From the NCBI GenBank assembly GCA_946407705.1, contig CAMJPC010000001.1, positions 186,001-250,000 on the forward strand: a DNA stretch of 64,000 bases. The letters are read 5' to 3'. Source of the DNA: an uncultured Clostridia bacterium (GTDB lineage: Bacteria; Bacillota; Clostridia; Saccharofermentanales; Saccharofermentanaceae). Position numbers and translations under genes: made by a program. Below the pieces are notes generated by a model that was not told the DNA's origin, did not search any database, and was given only the letters and a program-made list of their open reading frames with translations. Each line of letters opens with the position of its first letter. Within the stretch, counting starts at the first letter, position 1. This document shows positions 16,322 to 25,650 of this stretch, piece by piece.

Positions 16322-16788
16322 ACTCTCGAACGGAACAGCCTGACCCCGCCGTCTTCCGGAACTTTAACATCCAGTTCCTTGAGTTCCTTTGCGGGCACTA
16401 TCACGAAAGCCCTTTCCTTCCACCTCGGATGAGGTATGGTAAGCCTCGGCGTGTCGATAACTTCATCCCCGTAGAAGATTATGTCGATATCGAGCGTTCT
16501 GGGACCCCATCTGATTGTCCTCTTGCGCTTTGCTTCGTTTTCGATCGAAGACGTCAGATCGAGGAGTTCTTCAGGTCCTAATGTCGTCATGAAGCTAACG
16601 CAGGTATTGAGGAAATCAGGCTGGTCAGTATAGCCGACCGGCTCGGTCTCATATATCGAAGCCCTCTTGAATGTCTTGATCTGAGGACATGATTCAAGGC
16701 GTTTTTCGGCAAACGCGATATTGGCTTCGCGGTCACCCATGTTGCTTCCTATCGAAAGCAGAACGAACTTCTCATCTTGTCCTTTCAA
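16318..16788 (-). CDS. folK: 6-hydroxymethyl-dihydropterin pyrophosphokinase
   Basis: 156 residues from a TTG start. HPPK motifs: LLSIGSNMGDR at the start, YETEPVGYTDQPDFLN near residue 45 and GPRTLDIDIIFYGDEVI near residue 93, which carry the ATP, metal and pterin sites. A GGAGG exactly six bases before the TTG decides the start; an ATG 30 bases further upstream, deep in folB, would give an atypical N-terminus. The start lies 14 bases inside folB. It pyrophosphorylates hydroxymethyl-dihydropterin for FolP. Confidence 0.95.
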   Translation of the reverse strand: MKGQDEKFVLLSIGSNMGDREANIAFAEKRLESCPQIKTFKRASIYETEPVGYTDQPDFLNTCVSFMTTLGPEELLDLTSSIENEAKRKRTIRWGPRTLDIDIIFYGDEVIDTPRLTIPHPRWKERAFVIVPAKELKELDVKVPEDGGVRLFRSRV

Positions 16789-17131
16789 TCCTGACCTCCA
16801 TAGTCTCGAAAACGGCATCTACGGGAGCATCGGGCTTGCTTACCGTAACGGCGCAGGATTTAGCATCAGGCGCATCTTTGAGGACCATGTCAGCGATCTG
16901 TCCCGCGAGGTGCTCGATCAGGTTACCCTTATCGTTCTCGACTATCTCTTTTGCCTTGCCGCAGATGACCGCATAGTCCGCCGTATCTTCAAGCTTATCG
17001 GTATCGCTTCCTTTGATCCTGTCAAAAAAGATCTCAACGGTGACGATGAAGTTCTGGCCCTTCGCCTTTTCTTCCTCAAGGCAGCCGGTATGTCCGTAAA
17101 AGCTCATCTTCTTCAGAACGATCGAATCCAT
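16772..17131 (-). CDS. folB: dihydroneopterin aldolase
   Basis: 119 residues, the normal length for the family. It converts dihydroneopterin to 6-hydroxymethyl-dihydropterin. Typical features are the FYGHTGCLEEEKAKGQNFIVTVE start (key residues in the GHTG-x-EE-K-GQ pattern), the TADYAVIC segment and LIEHLAGQIADMVL, followed by VTVSKPDAPV. It lies between folP and folK in one operon. Confidence 0.95.
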   Translation of the reverse strand: MDSIVLKKMSFYGHTGCLEEEKAKGQNFIVTVEIFFDRIKGSDTDKLEDTADYAVICGKAKEIVENDKGNLIEHLAGQIADMVLKDAPDAKSCAVTVSKPDAPVDAVFETMEVRIERTR

Positions 17132-17140
17132 AAACCCTCC

Positions 17141-18013
17141 TCAGTTGCCGTAGAAAACGCTGTCAAAGGCTGCCAGAGCCTTCTTGGTGCCTGCGACGTC
17201 ATGGACCCTTACCATCGCCGCGCCGGCTGCTGCAGCGGTAACGCTGAGTCCTGCGGTGACGCGGTCGAGTTCATCTTCGTCCGCATCGTCTTTCCCTGAC
17301 AAAAACTTAACATATCTCTTGCGGGAAGCGGCATAAAGGACCGGAAATTGTCCTTCAAATCCAAAACGGATGAGACCTTCCGTAAGTACTCCGTCCTGCT
17401 CCCTGTTCGTTCCGAATCCGATGCCGGGATCTGTCATTACAGATCCGTTCCTGATGCCCGCTTCCTTCGCGATGGCAATGCTCTTGGCTAGTTCTTCTTC
17501 AGCGCGCTTAAGGATATCCTGATCGGGATTGTTCTCAGCGGCACCGAAGATCCTTGAATTGAACATCAGAATAACGCCTGCGTTATATGAAGCTGCAACC
17601 TTGGCAAGCTCGGGATCACCGAAAAAGCCGGTGATGTCGTTTACGATGTCGCATCCGGCATCCAAAGCCGCCTTTGCGGTCTTTGCCTTATAGGTATCCA
17701 CTGAAAGCGGGATGTCGTATTTCCTGCGGATCTCGGTGATAACCGGAACTATCCTCGATATCTCCTCTTCCGCACTTATAGGCTGTACCTTGGGATTTGT
17801 CGCTTCGCCTCCGATGTCGATGACATCGCAGCCGGAACTGATCATGAGATCGGCCTGCTTAAGGCAGGAATCGATGTCCGTAAATCTTCCGCCGTCGGAA
17901 AAGGAATCGGGAGTGCAGTTTAAGATACCCATGACAAGGGTCTTCCTGCCGATAACGATCTCCCTGTCCCTGCATCTGAAAACGCCGGTGAACCTGTTAT
18001 CCGTAGCTATCAC
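17141..18013 (-). CDS. folP: dihydropteroate synthase
   Basis: 290 residues, TIM barrel. It joins p-aminobenzoate to the pterin. NCTPDSFSDGGRF (residues 32-44), DIGGEATNP (66-74), SVDTYKAKTA near residue 105, DPGIGFGTN near residue 198 and the ASRKRYVKFL phosphate-site region near 234 are visible. Loop 2 reads GEATNP instead of the usual GESTRPG, and the DPGIGFGK lysine is Thr here. Both loops touch pABA or pterin in known structures, so altered sulfonamide response is possible, but this is inference. Confidence 0.95.
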   Translation of the reverse strand: MIATDNRFTGVFRCRDREIVIGRKTLVMGILNCTPDSFSDGGRFTDIDSCLKQADLMISSGCDVIDIGGEATNPKVQPISAEEEISRIVPVITEIRRKYDIPLSVDTYKAKTAKAALDAGCDIVNDITGFFGDPELAKVAASYNAGVILMFNSRIFGAAENNPDQDILKRAEEELAKSIAIAKEAGIRNGSVMTDPGIGFGTNREQDGVLTEGLIRFGFEGQFPVLYAASRKRYVKFLSGKDDADEDELDRVTAGLSVTAAAAGAAMVRVHDVAGTKKALAAFDSVFYGN

Positions 18014-18020
18014 TTTAAGA

Positions 18021-18644
18021 TCAAACTCCAGAACGCTGCCTGTTGATCAGGGCGAGTGCTTCGTTTCTGGTCCTGAGGTCCGTCCTGCAGCCGCCGCGCA
18101 TTGCGGATGTGACTGTTTTCGAGCCCGGCTTCCTGATGCCGCGCATCGTCATGCAGAGATGCTCAGCCTCGATGATGACGCATACGGATCTCGCATCCAC
18201 GGCTTCCTGGATCTTGTCAGCGATCTCGGATGTGAGACGTTCCTGGAGCTGGGGCTTTCTGGAAAGCGTATCGACGATCCTTGCAACCTTTGAAAGACCG
18301 AGGATCCTTCCGTCACGCGGAATGTATACGACATGAGCCTTTCCGTGGAAAGGGAGAAGATGGTGTTCGCACATCGAATAGAACGGGATGTCGCCGATGA
18401 GTATCATCTCGTCGTTGCCTTCTTCATGGAATACCTTTATGTCCTTCGAGATGTCCCTGTGAAGGCCTGCAAAGACCTCAGCGTACATTCTCGCGACGCG
18501 TTGGGGCGTCTCTTTGAGACCCTCTCTGTCGGGATCCTCGCCTACTGCCTCAAGGATCTGCCTTACGGCATTCTCGAGCTTGGGAAGATCCATGTTCTTG
18601 CGGCTTTCCTCGGGGATCGAACTGTCATTGGCGTAATCGTACAT
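18021..18644 (-). CDS. folE: GTP cyclohydrolase I
   Basis: 207 residues. It opens folate synthesis by converting GTP to dihydroneopterin triphosphate. [20 protein letters not shown] near residue 36, zinc/active-site [18 protein letters not shown] near residue 92, [20 protein letters not shown] near 116, and a second zinc-site motif [11 protein letters not shown] near 160 are all present. First of folE-folP-folB-folK; it starts 16 bases after the AraC-type regulator stop. Confidence 0.97.
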   Translation of the reverse strand: MYDYANDSSIPEESRKNMDLPKLENAVRQILEAVGEDPDREGLKETPQRVARMYAEVFAGLHRDISKDIKVFHEEGNDEMILIGDIPFYSMCEHHLLPFHGKAHVVYIPRDGRILGLSKVARIVDTLSRKPQLQERLTSEIADKIQEAVDARSVCVIIEAEHLCMTMRGIRKPGSKTVTSAMRGGCRTDLRTRNEALALINRQRSGV

Positions 18645-18660
18645 TTACTCAAAACCGTCC

Positions 18661-19662
18661 TTACTTTAAGTGAAGTTTTCTGTATTCCATGGGTGTCATT
18701 CCCATGAGTTTCCTGAATGCGACGTTGAAACGCTGGGGAGATGAGAATCCGGACTGAAGTGATATCGCGGAGACCTTGATCTCGTTGTTCTCAAGAAGCA
18801 GGCAGGATCTCTCTATCCTCTTTTTCATGAGGTAATTCATCGGGCTCGTACCTGTCTCGTCCTTGAATGCCCTCGTGAAATATCCCTGGCTCAGGAAAAC
18901 ATACTGCGCTGCCTGCGCAACCGTGATCCCCTGATCGAAATTATCGTCCATGTACTGCTTGGCGATCGCGACAAGCTCTTTTGCCTTGCCGGTCTTGACC
19001 CTGATGTTCTCTTCCCACTCGTTCCTCATAGAGCGTGAGAGGTTGATCATGAGTTCTACGGTAAGGGTCTGGATCATCAGGTCCTTGGAATACCTGTCAG
19101 CGCTCATCTCGGATACGATGCGTTCAGCCAGCATGCTTATCTCAGCCTTTTCGGTGCCTGTCGCGACAAAGCAGGGCTGGCTCGTCATGTCGTTATCCTC
19201 GGTAAGACCGAGATCCGCGAACTTGAGGAAGCTCTCGAGCGAGATCTGAGCCATTGAACCGGGAATGGCAACGGAAGGACCCGCAACATTCTTTGCATTC
19301 TTCTTGTCGGCATTTGCGCCCATGCCTTCACGCGCCGCGGAAAGCTCTTTGGCATCGTGAATGAATCCGAAATACAGGTTGAGTATGTAAGCCTCTTTGG
19401 ACTTGATTATGAGACTGTGCTTGACCAAAGGTCTGATGACGATCGCAGAACCCTTGCCGAGTGCGATCTTTCCGCCGCCCTCGACGGAGACCTCGATCTT
19501 TCCGTCGCGTATGTACAGGAGTTCGTGCGAATTATGGGAGCTTTCGGCCGGCAGCGAATCCTTGGTGTTGTATACATGTTCAATGCCCTCGATAACAACA
19601 GGCATTGAGCCCGCTGACATGAAAAACTCATCTTCAATTGCCGAAAGCAGTTTGTCCGCCAT
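18661..19662 (-). CDS. AraC-family transcriptional regulator
   Basis: 333 residues. An N-terminal cupin-like sensor (about 25-100, with SHELLYIRDGKIEVSVEGGG) is followed by a linker and a C-terminal double helix-turn-helix of about 100 residues: ITVAQAAQYVFLSQGYFTRAFKDETG, then ISLQSGFSSPQRFNVAFRKLMGMTPMEYR. Such regulators usually control sugar genes; the effector is unknown. It starts 14 bases after the esterase-like gene and 16 bases before folE, so it probably shares their transcript and may regulate the esterase-like gene. Confidence 0.92.
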   Translation of the reverse strand: MADKLLSAIEDEFFMSAGSMPVVIEGIEHVYNTKDSLPAESSHNSHELLYIRDGKIEVSVEGGGKIALGKGSAIVIRPLVKHSLIIKSKEAYILNLYFGFIHDAKELSAAREGMGANADKKNAKNVAGPSVAIPGSMAQISLESFLKFADLGLTEDNDMTSQPCFVATGTEKAEISMLAERIVSEMSADRYSKDLMIQTLTVELMINLSRSMRNEWEENIRVKTGKAKELVAIAKQYMDDNFDQGITVAQAAQYVFLSQGYFTRAFKDETGTSPMNYLMKKRIERSCLLLENNEIKVSAISLQSGFSSPQRFNVAFRKLMGMTPMEYRKLHLK

Positions 19663-19676
19663 CTTCTTCCTCCCCG

Positions 19677-21935
19677 TCAGATGAAATTGATGCTGTCTAT
19701 GTAGATCTCACCGTTACGGTCGTTGTCTTCTATGTAGATCCTGAGCTTGGAGAACCTGATCGGGCCCTCATCGTTGTAATTAAGAACGATCGTCTGCCAT
19801 GTAAGCTGCTGTCTGATCTCTGCCTCGCCGAAGTCCTCGATTATGAGCTTTTTCTTCTTCTGATCAGGATTGAAGATCTGAAGCGCGATCCTCTTTCTGC
19901 CGTAGATCTCCATCGGTGTGAACAATGAAGCATACTCAAGGCAGGGCTCGAATCCGTAGAGCGACTTCTCGGTCTCGTATCTGATCCTGAGCGAACCGTT
20001 TCCCGTAAGCTTGTGGATGTTATCGACTGAAATGATTCCCTTGCCCTTGAACGTGCGGTAGATCTCGAGCATCTCAAAATCGGATTCCGGCGTGCGCTTA
20101 CCTACGAATTCAAGTGAGTCGCAGTGCGTAAAGCTGAGGTCAGGCGCAAAGTACGCGGGATCCCTGTCGAATCTGAAAGGCAGGATCGGCAGGCCTTCGC
20201 CGTTCTTGAGAGTCGCGTCGTGCGGGAAAGGCGTGAAGCCGTATGTAATGGACTCAGGGTTCTCGATGTCGTCACGCCATACCATTACGCACATTCCGTA
20301 AAGGCTCTTGGCGTGCGCGGGATAGAAGATCCTGTCCGCGCCTGCGATCGCAAAGCCCGTGATCTCGCTTGATGTATCAGGGATCCTTAATCCGCTTCCG
20401 AGGTTGCTGAACTTGATGATCCTTTTTCCGCCTGCAATCTCGATGTCGTTAGGCTCAGGTGAAGATTTGCTCATCTTGGGAGAGAAATGCGTTCCGAGAG
20501 CGATAGTTGCAAGCCTTGTTCCGAGAACGAAGCTGATCGTCTTGTCGGGAAGCAGCATGTCGTGGAGACTTACGATTCCCGAAGGCATAGTAAGGAGCTT
20601 GGTGAACGCAGTGAAGTTCTCGTTGAATTCGAGAACGCCGTAAGGATTGTTGAAATCAACGTCGTTCGGATGCATGGATACGAACAGAACGGAAGGCATT
20701 ACGGCATCATCGAAAACCTGCTTCGGCTCAAACGTATTGGAGAGCGTGACCAGAAGTCCCATGAGGAAAAGGTCATACCTGTCGAAAAGGAGTTCTCCCT
20801 TGTCAGGCGAGAAGCAGAAACCTCTTACGGGAAGTCCTCTTACCGGATAGAGCTTCTGTCTGTAAAGCGTTGCAAGACGATACTTGGGCTTGATGTAGTT
20901 CTTCTCGTCTTCTGCCCTGAGCTTCTCCTCATCGCGCTCCTCAAACTCGGGAAGCTTGAATTCGAGCTGCTCGGCAGTATCAGTCGTGATGTTCTCCTTA
21001 TGTCCGGGAGCCTTGTTGAGAGAGCTGTCTCCGGATGTCGGGAAGTCGATGTCCAAGGGCTTGATGTCATCGGGATCCTTGCCCTCAAGACGCTTGATCG
21101 CATCGGAAAGGCCGATGTCAATGTCGCCTTGAGCGGTGACCTTCTTGAACTTCTCTTTGAGCTCTGCGGCCTTTTCGCGGCGCTTGTCGATCTCGAGAAG
21201 GTTTGCGTAGCCCTCGTCGTCAAGATAAAGGCCCGTTGTCATGAGCATGTCCTTTAATGCCTCAACGGAACCAAGTGCCTCGGGGCAGATCCAGTTGATG
21301 ATGGTGGAATCAGCGCATGAGAGGTCAACTACGCCTACGGGGTAAGATATCTGGTCACTTAAAGTGTATGCGAAAGAAAATGCCGAAGATGAAACGTCAG
21401 AGAGCTCAGCGGTATCCGTAACCTTGATCCAGTGAGCTTCCTCATATCTGTCCTTTGGAGTTCCGGCATAGATCTTCTCGTCGCCTTCAAGACCCGATCT
21501 GGAAGGTGTGAAGAATCTCAGGAAGTTCATGACCTTGCGCTTCATCGGCGTCTTTGTGGCGTTGGCGTCCTTCATGGGGACTGACAGGAACTCGGAACCG
21601 AGGAATACCCATACGTCACCGCATCTGATGTCGGTCATGGTGAGCGTATCTGTCATGCACTTGAAAGTGAACGAATAAGCGTCAGAAGATGCCTTATATG
21701 CAGGGACCTCGAAAACGAAGCGGCCCTTTGAGGACGTTGTAACCTCACGGCTTAAGATGACACCGTAATCTGTATCGAGCTTACTTACTTTTCTTCCGTC
21801 GGTAGGATCCTTGGTGATCTCAAGGGTAACTGTGGCGGACGGAGCCGCGAATCCTTCTATCTTGAACGGTACTCCCTGCTGGAAAACGCACTTGCTTCCC
21901 AACCAGCAGGGAACGGAAATAGGACTGTTCTGCAT
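19677..21935 (-). CDS. sialate O-acetylesterase-like protein lacking the catalytic serine motif
   Basis: 752 residues. The layout follows bacterial sialate O-acetylesterases: a first beta domain (CVFQQGVPFKIEGFAAP, compare M-V-L-Q-R-x-x-P-v-x-i-w-G-x-a-x-P), DVWVFLGSEFLSVPM (residues 107-121), PVGVVDLSCADSTIINWICPEAL, and PVRGFCFSPDKG. In active members these read GQSNM, SWGGT-type and GVIWYQGESN; here the Ser nucleophile position is Glu115 and the other blocks are changed too. The end of the SGNH domain lacks the DxxH pair (DKTISFVLGTRLATIAL). A charged insert lies at about residues 250-350 and a beta-sandwich, perhaps carbohydrate-binding, at the C-terminus. No signal peptide, so cytoplasmic. 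It heads the operon with araC and fol genes. Likely non-catalytic; role unknown. Confidence 0.75.
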   Translation of the reverse strand: MQNSPISVPCWLGSKCVFQQGVPFKIEGFAAPSATVTLEITKDPTDGRKVSKLDTDYGVILSREVTTSSKGRFVFEVPAYKASSDAYSFTFKCMTDTLTMTDIRCGDVWVFLGSEFLSVPMKDANATKTPMKRKVMNFLRFFTPSRSGLEGDEKIYAGTPKDRYEEAHWIKVTDTAELSDVSSSAFSFAYTLSDQISYPVGVVDLSCADSTIINWICPEALGSVEALKDMLMTTGLYLDDEGYANLLEIDKRREKAAELKEKFKKVTAQGDIDIGLSDAIKRLEGKDPDDIKPLDIDFPTSGDSSLNKAPGHKENITTDTAEQLEFKLPEFEERDEEKLRAEDEKNYIKPKYRLATLYRQKLYPVRGLPVRGFCFSPDKGELLFDRYDLFLMGLLVTLSNTFEPKQVFDDAVMPSVLFVSMHPNDVDFNNPYGVLEFNENFTAFTKLLTMPSGIVSLHDMLLPDKTISFVLGTRLATIALGTHFSPKMSKSSPEPNDIEIAGGKRIIKFSNLGSGLRIPDTSSEITGFAIAGADRIFYPAHAKSLYGMCVMVWRDDIENPESITYGFTPFPHDATLKNGEGLPILPFRFDRDPAYFAPDLSFTHCDSLEFVGKRTPESDFEMLEIYRTFKGKGIISVDNIHKLTGNGSLRIRYETEKSLYGFEPCLEYASLFTPMEIYGRKRIALQIFNPDQKKKKLIIEDFGEAEIRQQLTWQTIVLNYNDEGPIRFSKLRIYIEDNDRNGEIYIDSINFI

Positions 21936-21979
21936 AAATCTGACCTCTTTTTAGGAGTTTTCGAAAACTATATCAGATT

Positions 21980-22007
21980 ATTATACATTAAAAAGACTTG
22001 TAAACAA
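21980..22007 (-). promoter_or_regulatory. promoter of esterase-like/araC/fol operon
   Basis: TTGTTT, 16 bases, TATAAT on the minus strand, 44 bases before the start codon at 21935. No other clear promoter was seen before folE. Confidence 0.7.
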
Positions 22008-22022
22008 AAAGTAAAACGAAAG

Positions 22023-22799
22023 TCAGGCTTCGGCAACTATGACGTTGAGACCGCTCTCCCTGCACTTTCTTACGTTTTCCTCAGAAGCGCCCGAATCCGT
22101 GATGAGATAGTCGATCTTCTCGGCAGGAATGAAGGATGAAGCCGAATCAGTTCCGAGCTTTGTGGAGTCGATAAGCGCAGCTATCCTCTTGGCGCGTTCT
22201 GCGCAAAGGCGCTTAAGCTCAAGCTCATAGAAGTTATCACCGGAAAGTCCGGACTCCGGCGAGAAACCGTTGCCCGAGACGAAATATATATCTGCGGAAA
22301 GCCTTCCCACCATCTCTTTGCAGGAAAGTCCCTCGATAGCGCCCGAATGCGGTCTTAACATGCCGCCCAGGATAATGACGGATTTGAAATTGCTGCAGCG
22401 CTGAAGTTCCATGGCAGTATGAATGCCGTTCGTAACGACAGTTACGTTCTTTCTTGCCTGCAGGAAAGGTATCATATGAAAAGTCGTGGAGCTGGCGTCC
22501 ATGAAGATCGTGGAGCCGTCCGTCACGAGATCTGCCGCCGCTTTTCCGATCTGGTTCTTCAGCTCGACATTGTTAACGGCGCGGACCATGTAATTCTCGC
22601 CGCTATAAGACAGCGTCTTCCTCGGAAGCCTTATTCCGCCGTGGAAACGGACGATCGCGCCCTCGCGTTCAAGTGCCCTGATATCAGTTCTCAAAGTTGC
22701 GCCGGTGACGCCCAGACGCTCCGAAAGGACCGTCGTATTTATCTCGCCTTCAGCCGAGAGAACATCAAGGATCTGTTTTCTTCTGTCTGTGATACCCAT
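22023..22799 (-). CDS. DeoR-family transcriptional regulator
   Basis: 258 residues. N-terminal DeoR helix-turn-helix (RRKQILDVLSAEGEINTTVL, then VTGATLRTDIRALEREGAIVRFHGG) and the DeoRC sugar-phosphate-binding domain with DASSTTFHMIPFL near residue 100 and VTNGIHTAMEL near 121. Regulators of this type repress sugar genes until a sugar phosphate binds. No ribosome site precedes the ATG and the predicted -10 box lies only 7 bases upstream, so the mRNA may be leaderless. It is divergent from tRNA-Leu. Confidence 0.92.
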   Translation of the reverse strand: MGITDRRKQILDVLSAEGEINTTVLSERLGVTGATLRTDIRALEREGAIVRFHGGIRLPRKTLSYSGENYMVRAVNNVELKNQIGKAAADLVTDGSTIFMDASSTTFHMIPFLQARKNVTVVTNGIHTAMELQRCSNFKSVIILGGMLRPHSGAIEGLSCKEMVGRLSADIYFVSGNGFSPESGLSGDNFYELELKRLCAERAKRIAALIDSTKLGTDSASSFIPAEKIDYLITDSGASEENVRKCRESGLNVIVAEA

Positions 22800-22806
22800 A
22801 CATCAA

Positions 22807-22835
22807 ATGTTATCAAGTGAAAATCTTAAAGTCAA
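22807..22835 (-). promoter_or_regulatory. promoter of deoR-type gene
   Basis: TTGACT, 17 bases, TAACAT on the minus strand. Transcription would start at about 22800, at or next to the start codon. Confidence 0.65.
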
Positions 22836-22878
22836 CTTGGCTTTCATTTGATTTTTATTTCAGTTTTCGTGCCTTGTT

Positions 22879-22887
22879 TGCTATAAT
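22879..22887 (+). promoter_or_regulatory. extended -10 promoter of tRNA-Leu
   Basis: TGCTATAAT, an extended -10 element, lies 13 bases before the tRNA-Leu 5' end. No good -35 box is seen. Confidence 0.7.
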
Positions 22888-22900
22888 AGTCAAGCAAATC

Positions 22901-22985
<85 letters not shown>

Positions 22986-22988
22986 AGT

Positions 22989-23019
22989 AAAATGGCTTAC
23001 CGCTTTGGTAAGCCATTTT
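22989..23019. terminator. bidirectional terminator between tRNA-Leu and lepA
   Basis: Thirteen-base perfect arms (AAAATGGCTTACC and its complement) around a 5-base loop. It is followed by T-rich sequence on both strands and lies between the convergent ends of tRNA-Leu and lepA. Confidence 0.9.
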
Positions 23020-23022
23020 GTT

Positions 23023-24837
23023 TTACTCGTCATCAAGCTTAAGAACGCTCATGAAGGCCTCCTGAGGAACCTCAACGGAACCTACCTGCCTCATTCGCTT
23101 CTTACCTTCCTTCTGCTTCTCGAGGAGCTTCTTTTTACGCGAGATATCGCCGCCGTAGCACTTGGACGTAACGTCCTTACGGTAAGCCTTGATAGTCTCA
23201 CGTGCGATTATCTTTCCGCCTATTGCTGCCTGAACAGGGATCTCGAACTGCTGCCTCGGGATGTTCTCCTTAAGTTTCTCGCACATTCTTCTTCCCCTCG
23301 CATACGCCTTGTCGGCGTGAACGATGAAAGAAAGCGCGTCAACGGGGTCTCCGTTGAGCAATATATCAAGTTTTACGAGCTTTGACCTCTGATAGCCTGC
23401 AGGCTCATAGTCGAGCGAAGCATAGCCTCTGGTGCGGCTCTTGAGCGCATCGAAAAAATCATAGATTATCTCATTCAAAGGCATCCTGTAATGAAGCATG
23501 ACGCGTTTGTCGTCTAAGTACTTCATGTCAGTATATTCGCCTCTTCTTTCCTGGCAGAGCTCCATTATGTTTCCGACATAATCCTTCGGAAGCATTATCG
23601 TAGCCTTTACCACGGGCTCTTCCATGAATTCGATCCTCTCGGGTTCAGGCATGTTCGTAGGATTCGAACAGTCGATCACGGAGCCGTCCATCATGTGGAT
23701 CTTATAGATAACCGAAGGTGCCGTGCTTATGAGGTCGAGACCGAATTCACGCTCTAATCTCTCCTCGATCACCTCATAGTGAAGAAGTCCCAAAAATCCG
23801 CATCTGAAGCCGAATCCGAGGGCTGCCGAAGTCTCGGCGTCAAAAGAGAGAGCCGCATCGTTAAGCCTGAGTTTCTCGAGCGAATCCTTAAGATCTCCGT
23901 ATCTTGCTCCGTCAACGGGATAGATTCCGCAGAATACCATCTGCTGTATACCCTTGTAACCGATGAGAGGCTCTGACGCGGGTTCTTCCGCTGATGTTAC
24001 GGTGTCGCCCGGAGCCGTATCGGCAACATTCTTGATGGAAGCGCAGATATAGCCTACCTCGCCTGCCTCAAGCTTGTCGGAAGGCACCAATTCTCCCGGA
24101 TGGAAATAACCGAGTTCGGTTACGGTGAATTCCTTGCCGGTATGCATCATCCTGATCCTGCTGCCGGATTTAACCGTGCCCTCACGGACGCGTACGCTTA
24201 CGATTACACCCTTGTACGGATCGTACTTGGAATCGAAAACAAGAGCCCTGAAAGGCGCGTTCCTGTCGCCTTCAGGTGCGGGAAGATACTTGACTATTCC
24301 CTCAAGGACCTCGTCGATGTTGATGTCGCTCTTGGCGGAAATAAGCGGCGCATATGAAGCGTCGATTCCGATGTCGTCTTCGATCTCTGCCCTGACCTCT
24401 TCAGGTCTTGCCGAAGGAAGATCGATCTTGTTAATTACCGGAAGGACTTCCAGGTTTGCATCAACCGCAAGATAAACGTTTGCGAGTGTCTGCGCCTCAA
24501 CGCCCTGGGAAGCGTCTACGACCAGGATGGCACCGTCGCATGCGGCAAGAGACCTCGAGACCTCGTAGTTGAAGTCTACGTGACCGGGAGTGTCTATCAG
24601 GTTGAACATGTAAGTGTTGCCGTCAGATGCCTTGAAAGGCAGTCTAGCGGCCTGTGACTTAATGGTAATACCGCGCTCTCTCTCGATATCCATGTTATCG
24701 AGGATCTGATCGGTCATCTCGCGCTTTTCCCTGACATGGGTGTGCTCTATCAGGCGGTCCGCCAGAGTAGATTTTCCGTGGTCGATATGGGCGATGATGC
24801 AGAAGTTTCTAATGTACTTTTGACTCTCGTCGGGCAT
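23023..24837 (-). CDS. lepA: elongation factor 4 (LepA)
   Basis: 604 residues, full length. GTPase that remodels stalled or initiating ribosomes. AHIDHGKST (residues 15-23), the RGITIKSQA switch region, DTPGHVDF (about 81) and NKIDLP (about 136) are the G motifs. The LepA-specific C-terminal domain ends with [28 protein letters not shown] and the basic [17 protein letters not shown] tail. Last gene of hisS-aspS-lepB-lepA. Confidence 0.98.
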   Translation of the reverse strand: MPDESQKYIRNFCIIAHIDHGKSTLADRLIEHTHVREKREMTDQILDNMDIERERGITIKSQAARLPFKASDGNTYMFNLIDTPGHVDFNYEVSRSLAACDGAILVVDASQGVEAQTLANVYLAVDANLEVLPVINKIDLPSARPEEVRAEIEDDIGIDASYAPLISAKSDINIDEVLEGIVKYLPAPEGDRNAPFRALVFDSKYDPYKGVIVSVRVREGTVKSGSRIRMMHTGKEFTVTELGYFHPGELVPSDKLEAGEVGYICASIKNVADTAPGDTVTSAEEPASEPLIGYKGIQQMVFCGIYPVDGARYGDLKDSLEKLRLNDAALSFDAETSAALGFGFRCGFLGLLHYEVIEERLEREFGLDLISTAPSVIYKIHMMDGSVIDCSNPTNMPEPERIEFMEEPVVKATIMLPKDYVGNIMELCQERRGEYTDMKYLDDKRVMLHYRMPLNEIIYDFFDALKSRTRGYASLDYEPAGYQRSKLVKLDILLNGDPVDALSFIVHADKAYARGRRMCEKLKENIPRQQFEIPVQAAIGGKIIARETIKAYRKDVTSKCYGGDISRKKKLLEKQKEGKKRMRQVGSVEVPQEAFMSVLKLDDE

Positions 24838-24852
24838 ATACCGCGTCTCTCC

Positions 24853-25638
24853 TCAGAATGTCCTTATTACGTTAAACGGGAATACTCTCAATACCGCGAC
24901 AGCTACGATCCTGTCTTCGGTGAAAGGTCCCAGATTACGTGAATCGTTGCTTACCGGACGGTTGTCTCCGAGACAGAAATACTCGTTTTCTCCGAGCTTG
25001 ATCTCGTTATAACCGTGAGCTACGCCGTAATCCATCATGGTCGTCTTGATTCCCTCGGGGAGGTAATTTTCCTGAAGGATGTAGTAATCGCTGTGGCCCA
25101 TGGGCTTGATGTAAACGTTTCCGTCAGCGATCTTAACAGTCTCACCCGGGAGACCAACGATACGCTTGATCAGGTATTCGCTCTTTGTGTAGCCTTCCAT
25201 ATTCTGGCCGTTCAGTACGACGATGTCCCCCCTGGAGTACTTCTTGATGTACGTGGAGATCTTCTGTGTGAAGAGCACGTCTCCGGATTCGAGCGTGGGG
25301 CTCATGGAATCGCCGTAAACGTTGTCTCTCTGCACAACGAAAACGACCATCAGCACGCCGGCGATGATGCCGATGCAGATGACTCTTAGCCAGTCTAAAG
25401 CCTCGGAAACGAGTGCCTTCTTTTTAACGCTCTTCGTGCGCCTCAATTCCTCTTCATCGACAGGCTCCGATTCGGATCCGTTTTCCTTGTCCTCATCGAT
25501 GTCGCCCAGCTCGATCTTGATGTCGCCGCCTTCTGTAACGGCAGCCATCTCAGCATCAGCTGAAAGCTCTGTAAGCTCTTTTGTCTCTACGTCTTCTGTC
25601 TCTTTAGCGGACAGTTTCTTTTCTTCAACTTTTTTCAT
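24853..25638 (-). CDS. lepB: signal peptidase I with long acidic N-terminal tail
   Basis: 261 residues. Cuts signal peptides at the outer face of the membrane. Residues 1-75 form an acidic, disordered cytoplasmic tail, unusual in length for Gram-positive SipS-type enzymes. One transmembrane helix follows (about 83-103). Catalytic Ser111 sits in GDSMSPTL, the catalytic Lys158 in LIKRIVGLPGE, and GDNRPVSNDSR is the conserved box near residue 232. It lies 13 bases from aspS and 16 from lepA. Confidence 0.96.
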   Translation of the reverse strand: MKKVEEKKLSAKETEDVETKELTELSADAEMAAVTEGGDIKIELGDIDEDKENGSESEPVDEEELRRTKSVKKKALVSEALDWLRVICIGIIAGVLMVVFVVQRDNVYGDSMSPTLESGDVLFTQKISTYIKKYSRGDIVVLNGQNMEGYTKSEYLIKRIVGLPGETVKIADGNVYIKPMGHSDYYILQENYLPEGIKTTMMDYGVAHGYNEIKLGENEYFCLGDNRPVSNDSRNLGPFTEDRIVAVAVLRVFPFNVIRTF

Positions 25639-25650
25639 TTGCCACCTATA

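Noticed and set aside
20487..21257. 256-codon plus-strand open frame
   Set aside because: Antisense to the esterase-like gene, whose frame is continuous and family-like.
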